NCBI GenBank assembly: GCA_049294435.1 | Contig: JBAQCU010000063.1 | Location: 1 to 20,225, forward strand | Reading direction: 5' to 3' | DNA length: 20,225 nt | Origin: UBA1550 sp049294435 | Lineage (GTDB): Bacteria > Patescibacteriota > Minisyncoccia > Phycocordibacterales > UBA1550 | Shown here: in pieces, positions 13,890-20,225 of the stretch | Layout of the letters: each line of letters opens with the position of its first letter | Position numbering within the stretch: position 1 is the first letter of the stretch | Made by a program: the position numbers and the translations under genes | Notes under the pieces: generated by a model | Database searches by the model: none | What the model was told of the DNA's origin: nothing | What the model saw: the letters and a program-made list of their open reading frames with translations, nothing else

Positions 13890-14702
13890 ATGTCAGAAAA
13901 GAACTCAAAAAAGTCAAAGTCTACCTCATGGGGAGGGGTGGCGCATTGGTATGACACAATGCTTGCGGGGGACGATACATACCAGGCGAAGGTGATTTTG
14001 CCGAACATTCTTCGCGCGATGGCGATTAAGAAAGGCGAGAAGGTTCTCGACCTCGCCTGCGGACAGGGATTCTTTACGCGCGCATTTTTTGCTGAGGGGG
14101 CAGATGCGACGGGTGTTGACCTCGGCAAACAACTTATTCTCATTGCGAAAAAAGAGTCCCGTCGCGCCTCAGCGGACACTGCGCGACATGATTCTGCAGA
14201 ATCAGACATTAAATATTTTCCACACTCCGCTGAAGACCTGTCATCCTTTGAAGACGGCTCGTTCGAGAAAATTGCTATAGTTCTCGCAATTCAAAATATC
14301 GAAGCGCCCCACAAGGTTTTCAAAGAGTGCTCGCGTGTACTTGTGCCTGGAGGGAAGCTTTTTCTTGTGCTCAATCATCCTGCCTTTCGTATTCCAAAAG
14401 CGAGCTCATGGGGATTTGACGAGGAAGCGAAAACTCAATACCGCCGTATAGACAGCTATATGTCGGAGTCAAAAGTAGAGATTGAGATGAACCCAAGCAA
14501 GCGTGACAGTAAAACAACACTCTCTTTTCATCGCCCACTTCAGTATTATTTTAAGGCACTAGCAAACAATGGCTTTGCTGTTGCGCGACTTGAGGAGTGG
14601 ATGTCGCATCGAGAAAGTGAAAAGGGTTTACGAAAAAAAGCAGAAGACAAAGCGCGGAAAGAAATCCCGATGTTCCTATTTCTAGAAGTTCTAAAAAAAT
14701 AG
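13890..14702 (+). CDS. Class I SAM-dependent methyltransferase
   Basis: A 270-residue enzyme of the Rossmann-fold methyltransferase superfamily (Methyltransf_11 type). Motif I VLDLACGQGFF is at 52-62 (SAM-binding glycine loop), the acidic residue that grips the ribose is D77 in ATGVDLG, the motif II region is AEDLSSFEDGSFEKI (114-128), and the post-motif strand is RVLVPGGKLFLVLNHP (149-164). The substrate cannot be read from the sequence: the region after 165 (WGFDEE, YRRIDSYM, FHRPLQYYF) may form the acceptor site and recalls small-molecule or lipid methyltransferases. The N-terminus (STSWGGVAHWYDTML) is typical of family members acting on small molecules. The stop is 4 nt before the next ATG, so it is cotranscribed with the CAP-domain gene. 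Its own extended -10 promoter gives a near-leaderless message. Confidence 0.9.
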   Translation: MSEKNSKKSKSTSWGGVAHWYDTMLAGDDTYQAKVILPNILRAMAIKKGEKVLDLACGQGFFTRAFFAEGADATGVDLGKQLILIAKKESRRASADTARHDSAESDIKYFPHSAEDLSSFEDGSFEKIAIVLAIQNIEAPHKVFKECSRVLVPGGKLFLVLNHPAFRIPKASSWGFDEEAKTQYRRIDSYMSESKVEIEMNPSKRDSKTTLSFHRPLQYYFKALANNGFAVARLEEWMSHRESEKGLRKKAEDKARKEIPMFLFLEVLKK

Positions 14703-14706
14703 CACT

Positions 14707-15711
14707 ATGTTTGGACAACTACTAATAATGGTTCTGGCAGGAATTTTGGCGCTTATCGGAGCGGGCGCGCTTTCGTATACGTATCTGGGAGAAACTTTTG
14801 GACAAAGAGAAGTCGCGCATGAGGCGCCGGTTGTTGTTAAAAAGGAACAAACAAGTCCGCGGCCAAGCCGAGAAACAGCTGTTTCTACCACTCAGGCGGA
14901 GCAAAAGAAGGTTGTTACAAAGACACCAGTTACCGCGACAACAACAAACGGCAGTCTTGTTCCCAAAACAGCGGTAGTAGAAAAGACAGTTGTTGCTCCT
15001 GGCCCGCTTCGAGCAGTTGCTCAGGCGTTAAGTGCATCAGACCTCACTCCACGTGGGATTATAGAACGCACAAATATAGAGCGCGCGCAGAATGGCGGAC
15101 TCCCTGCTCTCACAGAAAATTTTACACTTAATCACGACGCGCAGATGAAGGTTGATGATATGTTTGCAAAGCAATATTTTGACCATGTGTCGCCAACTGG
15201 TGTTGGCCCATCTGACCTAGCTCAAGCCGTTGGATATGCGTATGTGACGGTGGGAGAGAATCTGGCTCTTGGGGATTTTGCTGGGGACTCGGGTGTCGTG
15301 ACGGCGTGGATGAACAGTCAAGGCCATCGCGCGAACATTTTGAATACGCACTACAAGGAGCTTGGTGTAGCTGTTGGTAAGGGAATGTATGAGGGTCATA
15401 TGACATGGCTGGCTGTGCAGAGCTTTGGCCTTCCTCTATCGGCGTGTCCTGGAACTGACCAAACACTCAAGGCGCAGATTGATGCGAACAATGTAACGAT
15501 TGCAGGTTTGAGAGCACAGCTTGATGCGAAAAAAGCGCAAATTGATTCAACTCAATCAAACGATCCAAATTATAATACTTATGTAAACGAGTTTAATGCG
15601 ATAGTGCCAGGGTACAATAATCTAATTGAGACCAATCGCGCCATTGTGGCAACTTTCAATGCTTCCGTACAAGCGTTCAATGCCTGTATTGCGCTAGCGA
15701 GTGGGAACTAG
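14707..15711 (+). CDS. Membrane-anchored CAP-domain (SCP/PR-1) protein with helical tail
   Basis: A 334-residue extracytoplasmic protein. An N-terminal hydrophobic segment (about 5-27) serves as signal anchor or uncleaved signal, followed by a Lys/Thr/Val-rich linker (about 35-110) and a bacterial CAP domain (about 118-243). The CAP cavity residues are visible: H160 in YFDHVSP, E184 in VGENLA and H207 in SQGHRANIL, plus ERTNIERAQNGGLPAL near the start. CAP proteins are secreted and variously bind lipids, metals or other proteins; a bacterial catalytic role is not established. The C-terminal part (about 250-330) is helical, probably coiled-coil, with heptad-like repeats of Ala, Leu, Ile and Asn; C247 and C327 at its ends could form a disulfide. 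Second gene after the methyltransferase. Confidence 0.9.
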   Translation: MFGQLLIMVLAGILALIGAGALSYTYLGETFGQREVAHEAPVVVKKEQTSPRPSRETAVSTTQAEQKKVVTKTPVTATTTNGSLVPKTAVVEKTVVAPGPLRAVAQALSASDLTPRGIIERTNIERAQNGGLPALTENFTLNHDAQMKVDDMFAKQYFDHVSPTGVGPSDLAQAVGYAYVTVGENLALGDFAGDSGVVTAWMNSQGHRANILNTHYKELGVAVGKGMYEGHMTWLAVQSFGLPLSACPGTDQTLKAQIDANNVTIAGLRAQLDAKKAQIDSTQSNDPNYNTYVNEFNAIVPGYNNLIETNRAIVATFNASVQAFNACIALASGN

Positions 15712-15747
15712 TTTTACTAATGTTTCACCCCCCTTTTTTTAGATTTC

Positions 15748-15780
15748 GCAAATTCTCACGATCGTGAGAATTTGCTATTT
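15748..15780 (+). terminator. Rho-independent-type terminator after the CAP gene
   Basis: A 28-bp perfect palindrome, GCAAATTCTCACGA and its complement (15748-15775), followed by TATTTTTA. It lies 36 nt after the CAP gene stop and immediately before the next promoter. Confidence 0.75.
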
Positions 15781-15793
15781 TTAAAAGGAATTT

Positions 15794-15822
15794 TTGTATT
15801 TATAGACATTTTCTGATAAACT
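15794..15822 (+). promoter_or_regulatory. Promoter of the small helical protein-ychF unit
   Basis: TTGTAT (15794-15799), 17-nt spacer ending TG-A, then TAAACT (15817-15822). The start would be near 15829, about 3 nt before the ATG at 15832: another near-leaderless message. It is the best two-hexamer promoter in this half of the window. Confidence 0.6.
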
Positions 15823-15831
15823 GCGATTCAT

Positions 15832-16056
15832 ATGATAAAAGAATTTTTGCTAAAACAAGTTATTAAGCGCCAGCTTAAGGGGGTGCCAGAGGCTGAGGTT
15901 GACCGCATAATTGCGCTAGTAGAAAAGAACCCTGACCTTTTTAAAAAAATCGGTGATGAAATAAAAGCGAAAGTAAAGGCTGGTCGTTCTGAGCAGGCGG
16001 CTTCAATGGAAGTCATGCGCGCACATCAAGGAGAACTACAGAAAGTTTTAAAGTAA
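15832..16056 (+). CDS. Small helical hypothetical protein coupled to ychF
   Basis: A 74-residue, charged, all-helical protein that I do not recognise as a named family. It begins with an amphipathic segment, MIKEFLLKQVIKRQL, then VPEAEVDRIIALVEKNPDLFKKIGDEIKAKV, which reads as a helix-turn-helix-like pair without DNA-binding hallmarks, and ends in a Met/Gln/Lys-rich helix. No cysteines, signal peptide or membrane segment are present. Its stop codon is separated from the ychF start by one base, so translation is probably coupled and the product may work with the GTPase, which in other bacteria associates with ribosomes. That link is inference from position. It lies directly behind a good promoter and is real by codon use and by the leaderless start. 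Confidence 0.75.
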   Translation: MIKEFLLKQVIKRQLKGVPEAEVDRIIALVEKNPDLFKKIGDEIKAKVKAGRSEQAASMEVMRAHQGELQKVLK

Positions 16057-16057
16057 T

Positions 16058-17155
16058 ATGGCACTCGCAATCGGCATCGTGGGGCTTCCCAACGTGGGCA
16101 AGTCCACTCTCTTTAACGCATTAACGAAAAAATCTGTTCCCGCAGAGAACTATCCTTTTTGTACTATCGACCCATCAGTGGGTGTTGTTGCTGTGCCTGA
16201 TGAGCGCCTGCACAAGCTCGCAGAATTTTCTAAAACACAAAAGACTATTCCGGCAGCTGTGGAGTTTGTGGACATTGCCGGTCTTGTAAAAGGCGCATCA
16301 GAAGGTGAGGGACTTGGCAATCAATTTCTTTCTAACATTCGTGAGACTGACGCTATCGCAGAAGTTGTACGTATTTTTGAGGATGACAATGTAATCCATG
16401 TGCACGGCAATGTGGATCCTGTATCGGACATTGAAACTATCAATCTTGAGCTTATTCTCGCTGACGAACAGACTGTAACAAAGCGTCTTGCTAATATTGA
16501 AAAGGACGTGAAGCGTGGAGACAAGCTTGCAGCAAAGGAAAAGGAAATCCTTGAGAAAATTTCCGTAGCGCTTTCACAAGGGAAACTTGCGCACTCTGTT
16601 TCACTTACAGAAGAGGAGACGCCTATTATGCGCAGTATGCACCTTCTGACAATGAAGCCAATTTTATATGTACTAAACAAAAAAGCTGGAGGAAAAAATC
16701 TTGATGAGACCAACGACCCACGCTACACGGCGCTTCTAGAATATTTGAAAACTCTCAAGGCTCACTATGTAGTGGTAGATGCAGGGGTGGAACAGGAGCT
16801 TTCTGCATTTGAAGGAGAAGAGAAGGAAATGTTTCGCGCGGAGCTTGGCGCAAAAAACGACGGGGTGAACGACCTCATCAAAAAAGGATATGAGATGCTC
16901 GGCCTTGAAACGTATTTTACAACCGGTGAAAAAGAAACGCGCGCATGGACGATCAAAAGGGGATCTACTGCACCAGTAGCAGGTATGGCAATCCATACTG
17001 ACTTCAAGGATAAATTCATTCGCGCGGAAGTTATTTTTTGGAAAGACTTACTTGATGCAGGCTCATTTGCAAACGCGAAAGAGAAGGGGATATTAAGAAT
17101 CGAAGGAAAGGAGTATGTCGTTCGCGACGGCGATGTCATGGAGTTTAGGGTCTAA
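16058..17155 (+). CDS. ychF: Obg-family nucleotide hydrolase YchF/OLA1
   Basis: A cytoplasmic P-loop protein of the universal YchF/OLA1 family, which hydrolyses ATP (or GTP), binds ribosomes and is linked to stress responses. Full length at 365 residues. The P-loop GLPNVGKST is at 9-17, switch I is in NYPFCTIDPSVGVVAVPD (31-48), and G3 DIAGLVKGASEGEGLGNQFL is at 72-91 with the family's hydrophobic substitution after DxxG. A coiled-coil insert follows (about 125-175). The G4 position reads NKKA (207-210) where E. coli YchF has NVNE. The C-terminal TGS domain (about 283-365) includes FTTGEKETRAWTI and HTDFKDKFIRAEVI. It is translated right behind the 74-residue gene (1-nt gap). Its stop codon lies inside the left arm of a large inverted repeat. 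Confidence 0.97.
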   Translation: MALAIGIVGLPNVGKSTLFNALTKKSVPAENYPFCTIDPSVGVVAVPDERLHKLAEFSKTQKTIPAAVEFVDIAGLVKGASEGEGLGNQFLSNIRETDAIAEVVRIFEDDNVIHVHGNVDPVSDIETINLELILADEQTVTKRLANIEKDVKRGDKLAAKEKEILEKISVALSQGKLAHSVSLTEEETPIMRSMHLLTMKPILYVLNKKAGGKNLDETNDPRYTALLEYLKTLKAHYVVVDAGVEQELSAFEGEEKEMFRAELGAKNDGVNDLIKKGYEMLGLETYFTTGEKETRAWTIKRGSTAPVAGMAIHTDFKDKFIRAEVIFWKDLLDAGSFANAKEKGILRIEGKEYVVRDGDVMEFRV

Positions 17156-17268
17156 ATTTCTCAATCTGCTTTGTTGCGGAACATTTTTTCTTCCGCATCG
17201 TGCAGGGAGCACGCCTTGGTCGTAAAAATATTCCGCGCCGCGCATCTTGAGCAATTTAGACCCTGAAC
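17143..17268. repeat. Large inverted repeat overlapping the ychF stop codon
   Basis: The left arm (17143-17164, GTTTAGGGTCTAAATT then CTCAA) pairs with the right arm (17247-17268, TTGAG then AATTTAGACCCTGAAC): 22 positions with one mismatch and one G-U pair. Inside are two smaller hairpins, TGCGGAA/TTCCGCA (17175-17181 with 17191-17197) and GTGC-aggga-GCAC (17200-17212). The outer arm contains the end of ychF including its TAA. No U-tract follows. It fills most of the 136-bp spacer before the HAD gene. Parts resemble the element after atpG (2684-2763). Confidence 0.65.
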
Positions 17269-17291
17269 GAGTTTAATTCTAATATACACCC

Positions 17292-17972
17292 ATGAATCTG
17301 AAAAAGTATATAACCACTAAAATAGTTTTAAAAACTAAGAAGATTATTTTCTTCGACGGGGACGGTACTTTGTGGTACCCAATAAAAACAAAATATACAG
17401 AGAAGCCGCATTGGCTATATAAAGATAAAAGTATTAAAAACCACCACGAACATCTCATGGTAATTCCAACAGTGGAGAGCACTCTCAGGAAATTAAAAAA
17501 AGTAGGGGTACTAACTGTAGTATTGTCTACTCATCCACATGAGATTGATGAGGCATACAAAATAATTGATAAGAAGGTTAAGCATTTTAATTTGAAGGAA
17601 TTATTTACCGAAGTGCATGCGACTCGTGAATACCATGAATCAAAGGGTGAATACATTGTTGAAATATTAAAGAAATTAAATATTCCCAAAACCCAGGCAT
17701 TAATGATTGGAGATAATTACGCATGGGATTATAAGCCAGCAAGAGATATTGGGGTTGATGCATTGCTCATGCAGTCTGATTATATGAAAAAGGACAAGAG
17801 ACTGAAAACTATAAAAAAACTATCAGATTTGTTTGATTATATAAAATCTGCAAAGGTATCCATTCCCATGCGACGCAAGGGCCTTTCTTTTGTTGCAGAA
17901 AGTAGGTTGAAGAATGTGACTAAAAAATTAACTCATAATCAGGTGCGGAGTGTTGTTGCTAAGAGGAAGTAA
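17292..17972 (+). CDS. HAD-superfamily phosphatase (MDP-1-like)
   Basis: A cytoplasmic Mg2+-dependent hydrolase of 226 residues. Motif I FFDGDGTLWYP (20-30) gives the nucleophile D22 and the acid/base D24; the DGDGTLW form recalls the magnesium-dependent phosphatase-1 group. Motif II is VVLSTHPHE (77-84) with S79/T80, K118 is the likely motif III lysine, and motif IV GDNYAWDYKPA (140-150) provides D141 and D146. The absence of a large cap insertion suggests a small or protein-bound substrate; the actual substrate is unknown. The tail (about 193-226) is strongly basic and may bind nucleic acid. Codon use is more AT-rich than in ychF, hinting at a different history. A TAATAT hexamer (17280-17285) sits 6 bases before the ATG, so the message may be leaderless. 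It ends at a shared terminator. Confidence 0.88.
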   Translation: MNLKKYITTKIVLKTKKIIFFDGDGTLWYPIKTKYTEKPHWLYKDKSIKNHHEHLMVIPTVESTLRKLKKVGVLTVVLSTHPHEIDEAYKIIDKKVKHFNLKELFTEVHATREYHESKGEYIVEILKKLNIPKTQALMIGDNYAWDYKPARDIGVDALLMQSDYMKKDKRLKTIKKLSDLFDYIKSAKVSIPMRRKGLSFVAESRLKNVTKKLTHNQVRSVVAKRK

Positions 17973-17977
17973 AAAAG

Positions 17978-18029
17978 AAAAAACATAGGTCTCACCTCGA
18001 GAGTACCCGAGGTGAGACCTATGTTTTTT
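17978..18029. terminator. Bidirectional terminator between HAD and ABC permease genes
   Basis: A perfect 22-bp stem (17978-17999 with 18008-18029), 8-nt loop; core CATAGGTCTCACCTCG with an A-run before and a T-run after, so it works on both strands. It begins 5 nt after the HAD stop, and its last base is shared with the stop codon of the minus-strand permease gene. Confidence 0.85.
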
Positions 18030-19300
18030 TACTTGCGGACAAACGCCTCTCTCGGGGAAAGCTTGGACGCGCTGCGAGAAGGCCAATATCCTGAAATGAT
18101 GCCAATAAATGAAGAAAGTATAAGTGTCGCCACTGCAAACCATAAAGGAGTGATAAACAGAGTAAGCGCCTTACTACCGAGGTTTTGAGAAAGTGTGCTC
18201 ATAATGAAGTTTATCAGCGCCCCACCTCCCATCCCAATAGCAACTCCTGAAACACCACCGAGAAGCCCGATGATGAATGACTCCATCAGAAATAAGTTTT
18301 GCACATCGCCGTCTGTCGCGCCAAGCGACTTCATAACACCCACTTCGTAGATGCGCTCAAGGAACCCAACTATCATTGTGTTGAACATTCCAATTGCGGA
18401 GACAACGAGCGCAGCTGTTCCAAATACCATAAGCACTGTTGTAATAGCGTTTGTAATTTTACGAGCCTGATTTACAAGATCAACTTTTGCGCTGATGAGG
18501 AAGCCTTCTTTTTCCAGCTTGTCACGAAGAGGCTCCACAAGGTCGACGTTGCGCGCTTTAATGAGGAGACTCTTGAGAACTGTCGGTTCCTTGGAGACTG
18601 AAGAATATGGAATATAGGCAAGAGGCGATTCTGTTTCATCGGTAATGATTCCGCGAATTTGAAGTTTTGAAATGAGTACTTCCTCGGTGCTTCCGTCGGA
18701 CTTTGGATAGTACACTTTTCCGGTCACTTCTTTGCCGATAATTGATTCATTCACCGCCAGACCAAGAAGTTTCAGTGATTGCGCTGACAGGATTACACCG
18801 GGGTTATCTTCATTAAAAACGTCACCAAGGTCTGGATAAACGCCTGCAAATTTAAAATAAGATGAGCGTACCACGCGCGTTATAGGGATAATGCCAGGCG
18901 CTCCTCCCGCTATCGACAGTTCACCGGAGAATTCTGTGACAGGACTCACTGCGTCAACTTCTTCTCTCGTTTTTATCTCTGCCACTTTTTTCAAGTCTAT
19001 GCCTTTTCCGCTTTCGTTTGGATAAGCTGCTTCAAGAGTCATCAGAGAGTCTTCGCTAGTGATGAGGTTTCCAATCAAAATATACTGAAGACCATAACCA
19101 AGCGATACAAGGAAAACGACAGTACCAATACCGACAGACATGCCGAGGATGGTCAAAATGGTACGTGTGGGTTTTGTGCGAAAGACACGCATAGAGAGCT
19201 TGAGGAGGTCCCATGCAGACAAACTATGGTCAGTCTTTATTTCAAGCATTTGCGCCACATTTGTTATCTCATCTTTTTTGTCTTCAATATTTTTTTCCAT
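18029..19300 (-). CDS. ABC transporter permease, MacB/FtsX-LolCE type
   Basis: A 423-residue integral membrane protein of the mechanotransmission (type VII) ABC family. Layout: a charged cytoplasmic N-terminus of about 30 residues, TM1 (about 47-70, RTILTILGMSVGIGTVVFLV), a large outer domain of the MacB_PCD type (about 72-290), then three helices at about 293-320, 338-368 and 381-408, ending in the family signature WPSRSASKLSPREAFVRK. The FtsX-type segment LERIYEVGVMKSLGATDGDV between TM2 and TM3 contacts the ATPase. Relatives expel lipoproteins, peptides or antibiotics or drive cell-wall hydrolases, using ATP to move the outer domain. Its own ATPase is encoded 20 bp upstream on the same strand. 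The substrate cannot be told from sequence; the many exported proteins nearby make an envelope role plausible. Confidence 0.93.
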   Translation of the reverse strand: MEKNIEDKKDEITNVAQMLEIKTDHSLSAWDLLKLSMRVFRTKPTRTILTILGMSVGIGTVVFLVSLGYGLQYILIGNLITSEDSLMTLEAAYPNESGKGIDLKKVAEIKTREEVDAVSPVTEFSGELSIAGGAPGIIPITRVVRSSYFKFAGVYPDLGDVFNEDNPGVILSAQSLKLLGLAVNESIIGKEVTGKVYYPKSDGSTEEVLISKLQIRGIITDETESPLAYIPYSSVSKEPTVLKSLLIKARNVDLVEPLRDKLEKEGFLISAKVDLVNQARKITNAITTVLMVFGTAALVVSAIGMFNTMIVGFLERIYEVGVMKSLGATDGDVQNLFLMESFIIGLLGGVSGVAIGMGGGALINFIMSTLSQNLGSKALTLFITPLWFAVATLILSSFIGIISGYWPSRSASKLSPREAFVRK

Positions 19301-19320
19301 AGGTTATGTTGAAATGAGTT

Positions 19321-20225
19321 CTAATGAAAGACTTGGTAGTTTTTGCCTATGAGGATTGTCTCAAGGCGCTCAGAAACCATTCGCACTGTCCCCGCCGTTA
19401 GTCCAACACCAAATTCCACACGCGAAAGTTCTAGGACTTGTCTGAAGTTTTCCGGGCTGATGATATTGCGGAAACGATCTTCTACGGCCTCATCAAAACG
19501 AACAATCTGCACGCCAGAAAGAATTCCTCGGTATTCCTCAAGTAGCCACGAACGCATTTTTGCCACCTCTTCATATAGTGGGGTCTCAGGGTCTTTTTCA
19601 AGGTCTTTGTAAACATCCTCAATTGTTTTTCTTTTTTCCACAATATTTTCTGCAGTAAGCGCGATTTTGTGAGCGCGTTGTTTCCATAGACCAACCCCGC
19701 CTTCTTTGAACGGACTATCAAGAAAATCTATGAATGTTTTGGTATCAATAACGCCCTCAAGTCGTTTGGAAAGAAACATTTCAAATCGCTTGATCTCTTC
19801 ACCGGAAAACCCACGCATAAGCATATATGAAAGCGAGCGCGCCATGAGGTGCTCCGGTGTCACATCAGGGAACAGATTGCGGTAAAGATGTTCCGAAAGT
19901 GTTTTTTGCGCTACAGCAGTTTTTTCAGGTTGCTCTTTTTTAATTATCTCTCCGTCCTTGAGGTAGAAAATTGTTTTTGCGTCGCGAAGACTCCATGATT
20001 CGTGCGTAACCATAATAATAGTCCGTCCGTCTTTTTCGTTCAGCTCTTTCAAAAACTCAAGCGCTTTGTTTGCGTTTTCAGAGTCGAGGTTTCCGAGAGG
20101 TTCGTCGGCGATAATAATCGGTGGGTTGTTGGCGAGCGCGCGAGCGATGCTCACGCGTTGCTGTTGTCCGCCAGAAAGCTCAGATGGGAAACGGTCAGCC
20201 TTTGCAGTCATTGAAAATCTGTCTA
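19321..20225 (-). CDS. ABC transporter ATP-binding protein with long C-terminal extension (5' end cut)
   Basis: The gene runs off the right edge of the window; about 300 C-terminal residues are visible and the Walker A region is missing. The MacB/LolD-type ATPase core is clear: signature LSGGQQQR (visible residues 16-23), Walker B PIIIADEP (35-42), D-loop GNLDSE, and H-loop VTHE (72-75). Walker B is followed by LGNLDSE rather than the common TGNLDSE. After the core ends (about 95-100) there are another 200 residues, where LolD-like proteins stop near 230 in total. This extension is mostly helical (LMARSLSYMLMRGFSGEEIKR, then KIALTAENIVEKRKTIEDVY) with no membrane segment. It may be a regulatory or docking domain. 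The gene lies 20 bp before its permease. An internal ATG at 20211 is not the real start because the frame stays open to the window edge. Confidence 0.92.
   Translation of the reverse strand, partial: DRFSMTAKADRFPSELSGGQQQRVSIARALANNPPIIIADEPLGNLDSENANKALEFLKELNEKDGRTIIMVTHESWSLRDAKTIFYLKDGEIIKKEQPEKTAVAQKTLSEHLYRNLFPDVTPEHLMARSLSYMLMRGFSGEEIKRFEMFLSKRLEGVIDTKTFIDFLDSPFKEGGVGLWKQRAHKIALTAENIVEKRKTIEDVYKDLEKDPETPLYEEVAKMRSWLLEEYRGILSGVQIVRFDEAVEDRFRNIISPENFRQVLELSRVEFGVGLTAGTVRMVSERLETILIGKNYQVFH

Noticed and set aside
1..20225. CRISPR array, tRNA or rRNA genes
   Set aside because: No regularly spaced direct repeats, no cloverleaf with a TTCRA loop, and no rRNA-like sequence were seen on either strand.

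Overview
The window looks like a piece of a Candidate Phyla Radiation (Patescibacteria) genome, most likely a Parcubacteria-type lineage. This is inferred from gene content and style: a compact moderate-GC genome, almost no Shine-Dalgarno sequences, extended -10 promoters placed about 7 nt before start codons (leaderless mRNAs), very long perfect hairpins between genes, a minimal F1 epsilon subunit, and long secreted Ig-like proteins typical of these ultra-small cells. No rRNA or tRNA is present to settle taxonomy.

Layout. (1) 1-6113: the F1 part of an ATP synthase locus, atpA, atpG, atpD, atpC, all on the + strand. It is not a tight operon. atpG and atpD each have a recognisable promoter, and between atpG and atpD lies about 1.4 kb of foreign-looking DNA: a small membrane-anchored protein, a structured palindromic spacer, a two-gene toxin-antitoxin module with a PIN-domain toxin, and a 46-bp perfect palindrome. 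Repeat elements lie in front of atpA and atpC. (2) 6258-12346: a three-gene secreted or surface operon made of a 1562-residue multi-Ig-domain protein, a dockerin protein with a chitobiase-type domain, and a cohesin-like protein with a C-terminal membrane anchor. The last two look like a matched non-cellulosomal cohesin/dockerin pair. (3) 12374-13860: minus-strand genes for a family-4-type uracil-DNA glycosylase that lacks the normal iron-sulfur ligand pattern, and a SLOG-fold gene split by a G7 tract. (4) 13890-15775: a SAM methyltransferase followed after 4 nt by a secreted CAP-domain protein. (5) 15794-17268: a 74-residue helical protein tightly coupled to the GTPase/ATPase YchF, ending in an inverted repeat whose left arm overlaps the ychF stop codon. 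(6) 17292-17972: a HAD-family phosphatase. (7) 18029-20225: a minus-strand MacB/LolCDE-type ABC exporter pair; the ATPase is cut by the window edge and has an unusual C-terminal extension of about 200 residues.

The F1 genes make ATP or run the reverse reaction at the membrane. The Ig/dockerin/cohesin proteins, the CAP protein and the ABC exporter all act at the cell envelope, so much of the window is about the cell surface. The most interesting candidate system is the dockerin plus membrane-anchored cohesin plus giant Ig-like protein operon. All family calls come from reading the sequence; no database search was run.
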